Origin: Paulinella micropora
Lineage: Eukaryota; Cercozoa; Imbricatea; Euglyphida
Assembly (NCBI GenBank): GCA_009731375.1
Contig: BJOX01000123.1
Location: 126,530 to 190,529, forward strand
Direction: 5' to 3'
Length of the DNA: 64,000 nucleotides
Shown here: piece after piece, positions 32,537 through 47,343 of the stretch
Numbering within the stretch: the stretch's first letter is position 1
Layout of the letters: every line of letters starts with the position of its first letter
Translations under genes and position numbers: made by a program
Notes under the pieces: generated by a model
Databases searched by the model: none
Seen by the model: the letters and a program-made list of their open reading frames with translations, nothing else
What the model was told of the DNA's origin: nothing

Positions 32537-32821
32537 ATGCTTAAGCAAAAAAAAGAATACATAAATATAATGACCTACATACAAAATTTAGATATACTAT
32601 TTACTCTAATCAAAAACATCAATTCATGCCGACGACAACAACATAAAGAGCAAATCCCCTGCGGTGCCAATATTGACCAGTTTTACATATATTTGAAGAG
32701 AAATCACGCACGTATAACCGAAAAGTTAATCAAAAACAAAGATTTTGAATACATAAAAAAAATGTCAATAGAGATAGAAAAGAAAGTTGATGAGCAAATA
32801 CAATCTATACATTATGTATAG
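32537..32821 (+). CDS. PLV small protein of unknown function, 94 aa
   Basis: I take the ATG at 32,537 (MLKQKKEYINIM); the frame also opens a few codons earlier, overlapping the penton gene end. Helical, basic, with two cysteines. No family recognised. It is convergent with the attachment-type gene on the minus strand, 39 bases away. Confidence 0.5.
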   Translation: MLKQKKEYINIMTYIQNLDILFTLIKNINSCRRQQHKEQIPCGANIDQFYIYLKRNHARITEKLIKNKDFEYIKKMSIEIEKKVDEQIQSIHYV

Positions 32822-32860
32822 ATAACGTATTCTATGATATAATATCCTTCTTTTTTTTGT

Positions 32861-34195
32861 TTAAATTTGGTCTTCCAGCCAGTTCAATGAAGCGTAAATA
32901 CTCGCCGTTCCACCGCTCGTTAATTGTGCGGATATGGTAAATGTTTTGCTTGTTCCTATCTTGATATTATATTGAGACAAATCAATGTATATGGACAAAC
33001 CAGCAGACAACACATATGTAAATATCACACTTCCACCCGTTCTTGTTGTCCCCGCCGTATATACTTCGGCTAATGATGTGTTTGTATCGTAATTGCTGTA
33101 TGCTGGTGTGCCTCCTAATGTGGTATTAAGAATAATTCTCACAATACATGTTTTGGTATCTGTATTGCTAACGCATAAATTCTCAAAGTATATTATGTTG
33201 TAATTCGTTTTGCTGTTGAAGGTGGCGCGGTTTCTGATGGTAAATATGGCATTTTCAGTTGCTCCTATAGTTTTGACATTGTCATACGAATTGGTTATAG
33301 CAATAGTCCTATCAATATTCCCCTCAACCGCCAAAAACATACTCGCCGTTTTCATTACAACGGATTGAAGAGTTGATGAATACGCCTTCGCATAAATAGC
33401 AAACGCCGCCTGATCCAATGATGGAGTAGTAGCAGTGCTCGCGTATTTAATNNNNNNNNNNCTTGACGAATACGCCTTCGTATAAACAGCAAACGCCGCC
33501 TGATCCAATGATGGAGTGGTGGCAGTGCTCGCGTATTGTATTGCGTGGATTGTTTCCATTCGGCCAGTTCGTGGGTTTTCAACTTTGAATGTAATCTGAC
33601 CGCCACCCAGATATTGGACGACTATTTCAAACACATTCAATTTGGTAAAATCAATCGTGGGGAAGTTTCCTGTATTATCACATTTATCAACATTCCACGC
33701 ATACTGACTAACCACATTTTCAACACTCCCCGCCGTTCTCACAACAGACATTCCCGAGTTTGATTGTCTAAAACATAAATTGTCTGCTGGTGTGCCTATG
33801 CCGATATCGCAANNNNNNNNNNTGAAAGTAGTCGCGGTGGTAGATGATGGAAACAATGCGGAAAATCTAGCAACCAAGCCCATGCCACTTCTATATTTTG
33901 CTCTTTCAATAGTCGTAATCTGCGCGGTTGAATTACCTGAGGCCGATGTGGTCAAAACCGCCATTGAATTAGCAGTTGATACCACCCCGCCGTTTGTTTC
34001 TGTTTTGTCAAAGAAACGTGTATTAATACCATATGTAAATACATTTTGTAATACTGGCGATAAAGTGGCCGTTCGCAATTCTCCGAAGGCCGTTGTTGGT
34101 AGTGCGTCTCTTATAGCATCCGTTGATAATGAAGAAGAAGATGACGATGTAGATGATGATGATGTCGTATTCGTGCTTTGACCAAACAAATTCAT
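32861..34195 (-). CDS. PLV attachment-type (fibre-like) protein with two small gaps, about 445 aa
   Basis: Start at 34,195 (MNLFGQSTNTT), next to the shared promoter motif; the frame is open upstream but lacks support. A serine-rich linker is followed by a globular region with ERAKYRSGMGLVARF, DIGIGTPADNLCFRQ, VVQYLGGGQITFKVE and NPRTGRMETIH. This order resembles beta-sandwich modules seen in phage and algal-virus structural proteins. The last 170 residues look like a beta-rich tail. Ten-N gaps at 33,452-33,461 and 33,813-33,822 interrupt it. The sequence on both sides of the first gap is nearly the same, so the assembly may have joined two variants. Paralogue of the gene starting at 19,477. 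Confidence 0.65.
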   Translation of the reverse strand: MNLFGQSTNTTSSSSTSSSSSSLSTDAIRDALPTTAFGELRTATLSPVLQNVFTYGINTRFFDKTETNGGVVSTANSMAVLTTSASGNSTAQITTIERAKYRSGMGLVARFSALFPSSTTATTFXXXXCDIGIGTPADNLCFRQSNSGMSVVRTAGSVENVVSQYAWNVDKCDNTGNFPTIDFTKLNVFEIVVQYLGGGQITFKVENPRTGRMETIHAIQYASTATTPSLDQAAFAVYTKAYSSXXXXIKYASTATTPSLDQAAFAIYAKAYSSTLQSVVMKTASMFLAVEGNIDRTIAITNSYDNVKTIGATENAIFTIRNRATFNSKTNYNIIYFENLCVSNTDTKTCIVRIILNTTLGGTPAYSNYDTNTSLAEVYTAGTTRTGGSVIFTYVLSAGLSIYIDLSQYNIKIGTSKTFTISAQLTSGGTASIYASLNWLEDQI

Positions 34196-34236
34196 TTTTA
34201 TTATATATGTAAGTCTTTTTTTTTCAAAATAGACTA

Positions 34237-34253
34237 ATCTTATATTATAAGAT
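34237..34253. promoter_or_regulatory. palindromic divergent promoter motif
   Basis: 'atcttata-t-tataagat' lies between the divergent starts at 34,195 (minus) and 34,269 (plus). Matches the motif at 24,372-24,390. Confidence 0.6.
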
Positions 34254-34268
34254 ATTTTATATAAAATC

Positions 34269-34544
34269 ATGTCAATAATAATACGTGAATTGCCGAGTGA
34301 TATAGTTGGACACATAAGGACATTTGTTTATTCAGAGATGCCCCAGCCAAAGTATGGAGAAGAATTTTGCAATATATGTGGCTTGTCTCGCACATTCCGA
34401 TCGCATCCCCCGATTATAGCAGGCAATTTCTATGGTGTGGATAGTATTGAGTTTTTCACAATCTGCTCCATTAAATGCTACAGACGAGAGTCTAATCTTA
34501 GACTAAAATATGGAGAACCGCCTTTAGTCGTTGTTAAGTATTAG
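34269..34544 (+). CDS. PLV small zinc-binding protein with F-box-like start, 91 aa
   Basis: The N-terminus IIRELPSDIVGHIRTFVY resembles the beginning of F-box-like motifs. It is followed by paired cysteines CNICGLS and CSIKCYRRES that probably bind one zinc. It overlaps the 3' end of the recombinase gene by 11 bases (convergent). Role unknown; an adaptor to the host ubiquitin system would be speculative. Confidence 0.6.
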   Translation: MSIIIRELPSDIVGHIRTFVYSEMPQPKYGEEFCNICGLSRTFRSHPPIIAGNFYGVDSIEFFTICSIKCYRRESNLRLKYGEPPLVVVKY

Positions 34545-35862
34545 CCTTCTTTTTATTTCTCGTGCTTCGTCTTAATGGTGCTTTTGTTTCCTCTTCTTGT
34601 GGCGCTTCTTTTTTTTCTTTGATAAACTCATGTACTATTTTCGCACCTATATGAGATATTTTCCTGAGTGCCGTATTTGTTATTTTCCCGCCGTGGTCAT
34701 TCCATATCTGCTCAAGCAATTTATACTTATCCTCTCTACTAGCACTTTTACCTAATGGTTGATATTTGCATTCTTCGTCTCCGTTTTCGCTTTTAATTTC
34801 ATTAGTATTATTTAAATTTAAATATAAATCTATTTTGCGTCTCAACTCCTCTAATTCTGTTTTAATACCTTCTGCCTTAATTTCTTCAGGGTCGGCCACA
34901 TTAACCCACGAATAACTAAAACTGGTGAGCATATCGCCGCGCCCCAATACATTGCTCACCCACATATTGAAATTCTCTAATTTCGGATTGGCGAAATTAC
35001 TATACGACAAACTGGCGTATAGTTTCCGCAACATACTGCTTTTCTGTGTGTAGTCCGATAGCCATGGGAAGATTTTAATAATCCTTTTGTTTAGTTCATT
35101 ATTCTTTTGCTTATCAAGCACTCCTTCGCTGTTAATGATAACTGCTTTTTTCTTTTTGAAGTGGTTCCTTATTGAATTTACTTTTTCTATTACGAACTGA
35201 GGAGTGAAAAGGACAACAGGCCTCTCAGTCCAGTTCTTTTTCTGTCCTTCTCTCTTTTTTGCTAGGTTATTCACTCGCAACCAACTCGGTTTATCTGGTA
35301 TTAATTCATACGTGTTTTTGTCAAATATTTCAACAGGCCTTGCTCCAATTGCTATCATCAAAGCAAGTAGTTTCAGATAAGGGTCATTACTTAATATCAT
35401 ATCGTTCATTTTAGCCATTACATCACGGACATCAATTTGTATTTTTTGTTCATTTTTGGCTTTGACATCTTTCTTATATCCCTCAACGATATCAATCCGC
35501 TCGTCTTCATTTAGATTAAAATACTTATCTAGTTTGCTCATTTCATATACTTTTTCACTTTGGTAAGGCTCTATCGCTTTTTTTCTCACCTCAGAAAGTC
35601 TTTGTCTCCTACTATTCAAATTTGGATACACGATAGCATATTTAGGATATATTACTTTTAGTGCCTCGAGCACTTCTTCATCACTCGTAGTCGTGCTAAA
35701 TAAAGATATAATAGCATTATGGAAAGCTATACTTGGTTTTAATTCACTATCGTAGAAGTTGGACACTACTTCATAAATTTTACTTTCAGTTGTAGCAACT
35801 CTTAACTGCCTAACAAACTTCTTGTCGTCTTCGCTCCACATCGGCTGGTATATATTAGACAA
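34534..35862 (-). CDS. PLV tyrosine recombinase, protelomerase-like, 442 aa
   Basis: Last gene, 22 bases inside the right TIR, pointing inward. Catalytic-type residues: Arg175 in IGARPVEIF, Arg279 in SSMLRKLYASLSY, Arg308 in VLGRGD (where most family members have His) and Tyr317 in SFSYSWV. The 9-residue spacing 308-317 is that of tyrosine recombinases. The LRKLYA block, the F..WVSNVLG block and the tyrosine in a SYSW context look more like telomere resolvases than the LRHTFAT/LGH pattern of phage integrases. The N-terminal 120 residues are helical. The C-terminus has a coiled coil and a helix-turn-helix-like segment (KITNTALRKISHIGAKIV) and a basic tail. It could integrate the virus, resolve hairpin ends, or both. 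Confidence 0.75.
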   Translation of the reverse strand: MSNIYQPMWSEDDKKFVRQLRVATTESKIYEVVSNFYDSELKPSIAFHNAIISLFSTTTSDEEVLEALKVIYPKYAIVYPNLNSRRQRLSEVRKKAIEPYQSEKVYEMSKLDKYFNLNEDERIDIVEGYKKDVKAKNEQKIQIDVRDVMAKMNDMILSNDPYLKLLALMIAIGARPVEIFDKNTYELIPDKPSWLRVNNLAKKREGQKKNWTERPVVLFTPQFVIEKVNSIRNHFKKKKAVIINSEGVLDKQKNNELNKRIIKIFPWLSDYTQKSSMLRKLYASLSYSNFANPKLENFNMWVSNVLGRGDMLTSFSYSWVNVADPEEIKAEGIKTELEELRRKIDLYLNLNNTNEIKSENGDEECKYQPLGKSASREDKYKLLEQIWNDHGGKITNTALRKISHIGAKIVHEFIKEKKEAPQEEETKAPLRRSTRNKKKANT

Positions 35863-35883
35863 CTCTATTTTTTTCTAAGTCAA

Positions 35884-37194
35884 AAATAGAAAATCAATCA
35901 GTCTTCAATTCCGCTTCGCCGACGCTTCCCGTATGGTTTGCCCGCGGTTATGTCTGGTGGCGTTAATCGCCTTCAACTGCTTCTTTTTGCCCCCTCCTTA
36001 AAGTCATTTTTTTTTAAGTCCCCTATAATTTTAAGGACACCCTAGAAGCGGTATTTTACACGAATTCCAACTCCGCCCATATTACCACACGCCCCATCCT
36101 TACTTCCTTATTATTTTTATTAACATTATTATTATAAAAAAAGGGTATATAAAAGAGGATTTAGCCCCATTTGACTGAGTTTAACTATGTCCTTGTGGAC
36201 GTCCCCTGTTTTAGTCCCCTGTTTTCAGAAAAATTGGCCGACCCTCCCCCACCCATTTATTGTCCATAATATCATTTGGCCGAGGGGGGTAATGTTACAT
36301 TTGAGAACAGGGGAGTACATCCCCCGATAGTTTAAATGAAGACATTTTAACGAAATAAGACTCCCACACCCATTGTTTAAGTCCTTGTGAGTTGGTGGAT
36401 CCTTATTTCCATAAGTACCCTTGATTTACCAAAACAGCAAAATACGCTCTCCTATTCATCGCGGGTAATAAACCGATCGAAAACTTAGCCTCCAAAACAT
36501 GAAAAAATTGTTTTTTTTGACATTTTCAAACTTTTTTCACGTTTTTGAGAAAAAAAATGAAACAATAAAATGAGTATCTCTAAAAAAAATGAAAAAAAAT
36601 AAGGACTTATTGAAAAAAATAATGACACCTAGCAAGCCTTATTTCACTATAAGTCGTCTTACTCTCCACCTTTCTACCCGTCCTTGTTTTAATAACATAT
36701 TACATTAAGATTACCACCCGCCATTGATACGAAGGCCTATTTTGCCATAATACCGCTTCTAACCTGTCCTTGTTTTTTTTAAGGATACACTGGAAGCAAA
36801 AAAAAACAATATCGTTATGGCTGAGCCGATGCCACCAATTTCGGTAAAAAAATGGTTCTGGCAGTTTTGCCCGCTTGTCTGGCGGGCAGGCGGGCAGGCG
36901 GGCACCATTGTTTTGCCCGCACACTTTTAGTGGATTCTGAGTTGTGATATGTAAAAAATATTTTTTTGTATGTTCATGTGTGTTTCCCCCCAACCCCCCC
37001 CCCCCCCCCCTNNNNNNNNNNNNNNNNNNNNNNNNNNNNNNNNNNNNNNNNNNNNNNNNNNNNNNNNNNNNNNNNNNNNNNNNNNNNNNNNNNNATATCA
37101 AAAACATACCTTTGTTTTACAAAAAACGACAAACTGAGCACAATAAGAGAGATTTAGACAAAATAACGACAAAAACCATATAAACGAAGTATAT
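35884..37194. repeat. PLV right terminal inverted repeat
   Basis: Inverted copy of 12,309-13,654. It is interrupted by a C-run and an 83-N gap (37,012-37,094) placed where about 100-150 bp of the outer TIR would lie. Past the gap, 37,095-37,194 reads the outermost TIR sequence outward, ending at 'aaccatataaacgaagtata', exactly as the left end does at 12,309-12,330. The two TIRs are similar but not identical, so they have diverged since they were last homogenised. Confidence 0.9.
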
Positions 37195-37211
37195 ATACAA
37201 TTTTATGAAAT

Positions 37212-37404
37212 AAAATGGTGTTTTTGTCGTTATTTTGTCTAAATCTCTCTTATTGTGCTCAGTTTGTCGTTTTTTGTAAAACAAAGGTATGTTTTTGATA
37301 TGTTTGAATGTCTGTTTTTGCTGTGTCTTATGTTGGTTTTTTATGTTTCTAATGCTTGTTTTATAATATACAACATAGACCTGTCTATCCAACATAAATG
37401 ATCA
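37212..37404. repeat. extra, inverted copy of the PLV outermost sequence
   Basis: This segment repeats the left outer TIR block (12,322-12,509) in the same orientation, with a 1-base difference near 37,293. It is therefore inverted relative to the adjacent right TIR end at 37,095-37,176. The two arms (37,095-37,176 and 37,220-37,301) form an 82-bp perfect or near-perfect inverted repeat around a 43-bp AT-rich centre. After 'gatca' at 37,404 the sequence becomes (TA)n, whereas the left TIR continues toward the virus. Confidence 0.85.
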
Positions 37405-37511
37405 TATATATATATATATATATGCATCTATATTATATATATATTTCTATATATATGTTATACATATATATAATATATATGTCTATATATATATATTTGT
37501 ATATATATATG

Positions 37512-37544
<33 letters not shown>

Positions 37545-37571
37545 GAGTGTATATATATATATGTGTGTGTA

Positions 37572-37670
<99 letters not shown>

Positions 37671-37720
37671 TGATTACCAATTGCTCAAGCTGCAAGTCCG
37701 CGTTCTTGTGCTAGCCTGTT

Positions 37721-37790
<70 letters not shown>

Positions 37791-37803
37791 GATCTATCTA
37801 TCG

Positions 37804-37873
<70 letters not shown>

Positions 37874-37898
37874 CTATCGATCTATTTATCTATCTATG

Positions 37899-37931
<33 letters not shown>

Positions 37932-38003
37932 GTCTATGTATCTGTCTACCTATCTATCTATCTTTCTATTTATTTATCTATTTATCTATCTACCTATCTA
38001 CCC

Positions 38004-38035
<32 letters not shown>

Positions 38036-38278
38036 CTTCCAAGCTCATGCAAGTGCGATATCAAATGTTGTTTGTTGTTTGTTGTTTGTTGTTTGTTGTT
38101 GTTGTTGTTGTTGTTGTTGTTTGTTCTTTGTTTGTTGTTTGTTTATGTTTTGTACTTGTTTGTTATTGTTCGTTGTTGTTTGTTTGTTGTTCCTGTTGCT
38201 CAGAATTTCAAAGAAGCACAGAAGTGCACGTGCACGAAGCGAGAACCACGAGTTCTCCTTCCAGTCTGTGTGTGTGTG

Positions 38279-38333
<55 letters not shown>

Positions 38334-38385
38334 CACACACACTCACTCTCACACTCTCTCTCTCCTTGCCCTCGCCAATTTAATG

Positions 38386-38434
<49 letters not shown>

Positions 38435-38528
38435 TAGTAGTAGTAGTAGGTAGTAGTAGTAGTAGTTTAGTAGTAGTAGTAGTAGTAGCAGTAGTAGTAG
38501 TAGTAGTAATAGTAGTAATAGTAGTAGC

Positions 38529-38566
<38 letters not shown>

Positions 38567-38574
38567 AAGTAGTA

Positions 38575-38616
<42 letters not shown>

Positions 38617-38623
38617 ATAGTAA

Positions 38624-38662
<39 letters not shown>

Positions 38663-38729
38663 GTAGTAACAATAATAATCCTTATAATTAGGATTCTCCT
38701 CGCCCCATATATGTATACGTATACGTATA

Positions 38730-38779
<50 letters not shown>

Positions 38780-38780
38780 G

Positions 38781-38857
<77 letters not shown>

Positions 38858-38858
38858 T

Positions 38859-38893
<35 letters not shown>

Positions 38894-38912
38894 TCATATT
38901 CATATACATATT

Positions 38913-38988
<76 letters not shown>

Positions 38989-39051
38989 CACATACACATG
39001 CACATGCACATGCACATGCACATACACACAAAAACATACACATATACATAC

Positions 39052-39091
<40 letters not shown>

Positions 39092-39177
39092 TTACATTTA
39101 CATTTTCATTTTCATTTACATTTATATTTACATATACATTTACATATACGTATACGTATACGTATACGGATACATAC

Positions 39178-39212
<35 letters not shown>

Positions 39213-39287
39213 CAAATATGCATATACATATACATGTGTAGGTGTGTGAGAGTTTGAGTTTGTGTGTGTGTGCGTGTGTGTGTGTGC

Positions 39288-39344
<57 letters not shown>

Positions 39345-39355
39345 CAATATACCTC
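37405..39355. repeat. compound microsatellite desert
   Basis: (TA)n to 37,560, (GA)n to 37,670, (CTAT)n 37,724-38,036, GTT-rich 38,065-38,205, GT/CT/CA repeats 38,265-38,365, (AAT)n and (TAG)n 38,383-38,670, (TACATA)n 38,710-39,235, GT and GA 39,255-39,345. No genes; every long frame here is low complexity. Confidence 0.9.
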
Positions 39356-39417
39356 AGCTCCCCAGGCTTCTGATGATATATTTCCCGTCAGGCTTGGCCA
39401 ACGGACGTGCGCGCTCG

Positions 39418-39530
39418 ATGTCGTCCGGCGGAGCTGCGAAGCAAAGCCAGCCTCCGCAAGTCAGTATTCGACAGCTCGGGGTATCTGTAGCGGAGCAAAG
39501 CCAGCCTCAAGTCAGCATTCCTCTTTCTCT
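39418..39530 (+). other. partial duplicate of TPR-gene exon 1 sequence
   Basis: 39,442-39,492 and 39,494-39,520 repeat the 'caaagccagcctc.aa.tcag.att' sequence. The first also repeats 'cagctcggggtatctgtagcg', as in exon 1 of the TPR gene (41,280-41,331). This may be a tandem exon-fragment duplication or exaptation into the bZIP gene's first exon. Confidence 0.5.
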
Positions 39531-39580
39531 CTTTCTCCTTTTCTTTCTTTCTCTTCATTCCTTACTTGCTGTTGGAACAG

Positions 39581-40045
39581 ATGCTCCAGATGTGGGAAAG
39601 GAAGAAGACGACGAGGAGGAAGAAGCGGAAGTGGAAGAAGAGGATATTCAACGCACGACTAGCAACAGACGAGCTGGCAAACGCCTTGCGCCCAAAGGTG
39701 AGATTGATGGACGGATAGATAGATAGATAGATAGATGAGATAACGACTAATGTCAGAAAAAAGGAGCTTCTGATTTCGTCAACCAAGGAAGTCTGTGGGT
39801 AAAGTATTAACCCGATGCCCAGCTAAGCCGTGATGTTTGCACGGAAGGGACTGATACAGGCGATACAAATCTCCCTAGTACCAGGCGGGGCCAGGGCTCG
39901 TTCCATAAGCGCCCCTTGCAGAACGAGCTCCCACCTCCATTACAGAGGACCCAGTAAGCAGATGGAGTTTCGAGACTGTTCGACAGTCTAGTATAAACCG
40001 ACAGAGCACTGTGGGTTTTATTCCGGGCTCAACAAGCGAGAAAGG

Positions 40046-40112
<67 letters not shown>

Positions 40113-40127
40113 TAGACAGATAGATAA

Positions 40128-40170
<43 letters not shown>

Positions 40171-40990
40171 TAGATATAGATATAGATATAGATATAGATA
40201 GATAGATATCTATAGATAGATAGATATAGATAGATAGATATAGATAGATAGATATAGATAGATAGATATAGATAGATAGATATAGATAGATAGATATAGA
40301 TAGATAGATATAGATAGATGGATATAGATAGATGGATATAGATAGATATATATAGATAGATATAGATAGATATAGATAGATGTAGATAGATAGATATAGA
40401 TATAGATATAGATAGATAGATAGATAGATAGATACATAGAATAGATAGAATAGATAGAATAGATAGAATAGATAGAATAGATAGAATAGATAGAATAGAT
40501 AGAATAGATAGAACAGATAGATAGAACAGATAGATAGAATAGATAGAATAGATAGAATAGATAGAATAGATAGAATAGATAGAATAGATAGAATAGATAG
40601 AATAGATAGAAAAGATAGCATAGATAGCATAGATAGAATAGATAGAATAGATAGATGGATAGATAAGTTGCCTGGGGGTAGGCATCATATATCAAATCTC
40701 AAGTCTATTTGTATGTTTGAAGGTGGTGACTCAAGGAATAAGCGAGCCCGTAACAAAAAAGCTGCTGCTGACTATCGCAAACGTACACATGCATGCATGC
40801 ATGCATACGTACACACACATGTACATATCATACATGCATACCAAAACTGTATTTATATATGTTTGCATCTATGTACAAATCTGTACATGTACATTTTATT
40901 GCATGCACGACTGCAGACCGCAAGGTTTATATCGATGGTTTGGAAGCAAGTATGGAAAAAATGCACGAAGAGAACAAGGAATGCCAGAGA
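39581..40990 (+). CDS. host bZIP transcription factor, three exons visible
   Basis: Exons 39,581-39,697 (acidic stretch, then RRAGKRLAPK, donor gtgaga), 40,723-40,782 and 40,917-40,990 (donor gtgaga) join in phase. Together they give NKKAAADYRKHRKVYIDGLE, the bZIP signature N-x7-R-x9-L, followed by a zipper-like helix (ASMEKMHEENKECQR). The flanking sequences show AG acceptors ('gttggaacag', 'tttgaag', 'gactgcag'). The first exon and start are unclear: an ATG at 39,418 is in frame with the acidic exon without an intron. The 3' end is hidden by microsatellite and the 137-N gap at 41,040-41,176. An acceptor at 41,258 is in phase 0 and could supply a final exon, but that sequence is better explained as exon 1 of the next gene. 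Confidence 0.6.
39715..40665. repeat. (GATA)n and derivatives with an embedded unique island
   Basis: A short GATA array (39,715-39,735) and long GATA, GATATA and GATAGAATA arrays (40,047-40,660) bracket about 300 bp of unique sequence. That segment contains a short inverted repeat around 'cgagactgttcgacagtct'. It lies in an intron of the bZIP gene. Confidence 0.7.
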
Positions 40991-41258
40991 GTGAGAGAGA
41001 GAGAAAGAGAGAGAGAGAGAGGGGGGGGGGGGGCCCGAGNNNNNNNNNNNNNNNNNNNNNNNNNNNNNNNNNNNNNNNNNNNNNNNNNNNNNNNNNNNNN
41101 NNNNNNNNNNNNNNNNNNNNNNNNNNNNNNNNNNNNNNNNNNNNNNNNNNNNNNNNNNNNNNNNNNNNNNNNNNNNGGCGGAGAGACGCATATATAATAT
41201 AAGTATTTGTGTGTGAATCTAACTCCGCGCTGCTTGCTGTTTTGTTAGCTTTTGCAGG

Positions 41259-46318
<5,060 letters not shown>

Positions 46319-46722
46319 TTGGTATTTACCTTGTTGTTAGTCACGAAGCCAGATTACAGCAATATGAACTTTGCTTGGCACATGAAGTCAATACTGACGG
46401 AAACGTGATTGAAAGTCCCATTAGCTCTTGATGGAAAAGTACTTTTTTTTCACTTATCAACTTTAATAAGAGAATGCTTGTCACTAGTAGGGATAAGTGG
46501 GAAGCGTAAGAGTTAGAATGGAAATGGTACAAGGATGACTTACTGAGTCAAAGCGAAGGGAAGAAACACAGTGAAGACAGGAAGATGAGAAGGACATGGA
46601 GAAAGGAAGCCCAGAGAAAAAAGATGAAAAGAAAGGGGGCAGGGAAACGGTGTGAAAAAAGGAGTAGAGAAAGAAAAGTATAAAATAAAAAATAAAGAGG
46701 ATGAACGCAAAAGTAATGACTT
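46319..46722. other. spacer between TPR gene and retroelement
   Basis: 3' flank of the TPR gene. A purine-rich stretch (46,500-46,700, mainly G/A) with no supported gene. Ends at the retroelement's target duplication 'actt' (46,719-46,722). Confidence 0.6.
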
Positions 46723-46960
46723 TGTAATGCCCCCAACGATAGCTCGTAAAAAGTCGGTAATACAACCAAACACAGTCCTCAAAAGATGAGAATGATGTCT
46801 CGTTGTATTAGCTCAGTGAAGCCAAAAAGGAAAACGGCAACAGACCAGGAATAAAATGGCATCAGGTCCAATCCGGACAAATAATACTGAAAAACAAGCT
46901 GGTGCACCTGTCACCAGGAAAAGGTACTTTTTACCGGCTATCCGGGGGGTGATGCCTACA
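46723..46960 (-). repeat. 3' LTR
   Basis: 238 bp, TGTAATG...CCTACA on the plus strand. Same sequence as the LTR at 56,755-56,998 apart from a 6-bp deletion and a few substitutions. Confidence 0.93.
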
Positions 46961-46976
46961 GTACCCCCTCCCGATT
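46961..46976 (-). other. polypurine tract
   Basis: On the coding strand, 'gggagggggtac' lies immediately before the 3' LTR, where plus-strand DNA synthesis would be primed. Confidence 0.7.
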
Positions 46977-47267
46977 TTATGACGGAAATAGCATTTTCGT
47001 CATACACCTTCTGATTTCTTTCTGCAAATAGTATGCGCTATGGAGTCATGCCACACAGCGCATCGACCCACGGATAGACGCTAAAAGACGATAAATATAT
47101 CCTCATACGGCACGTCAAAGCGGATTCTCTAGCCTTTCTTGTAAATTTTGAACTCCTTCCCCTCAATTTCTTTTTTTTTTTCGGCAGTATTAATATGTCA
47201 AGAACAAACGTACTATTAATAAAAAATACAAGCAACATGGTGCTGTATTCCCCCCTTGATCTCCTTC

Positions 47268-47343
<76 letters not shown>

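Larger units (their letters stand above)
12309..37194. mobile_element. integrated Polinton-like virus (PLV), about 24.9 kb
   Basis: The limits are set by terminal inverted repeats (12,309-13,654 and 35,884-37,194). Between them lie about 20 closely packed genes on both strands with short AT-rich spacers, unlike the repeat-laden host flanks. The gene set is diagnostic of a virus with a double-jelly-roll capsid: TVpol/S3H primase-helicase, A32-type ATPase, MCP, penton-like protein, fibres and tyrosine recombinase. There is no protein-primed polymerase in the readable part, unlike the element at the left edge. Gaps at 18,337-19,331 and 24,396-24,590 hide some coding sequence. Three genes show single breaks. 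The recombinase next to the right TIR is the probable integrase. Confidence 0.93.

Noticed and set aside
34196-34315. N-terminal extension of the attachment protein to 34,315
   Set aside because: It would run through the palindromic promoter and into the divergent gene; the MNLFG start matches its paralogue.
39581-39697. Basic frame MLQMWERKKTTRRKK over the acidic bZIP exon
   Set aside because: Its exit phase does not match the next exon, whereas the acidic frame does.
37681-40695. Long frames encoding YLSI, VYVY and SIYS repeats on both strands
   Set aside because: Tetranucleotide and hexanucleotide microsatellites with no stop codons by composition.
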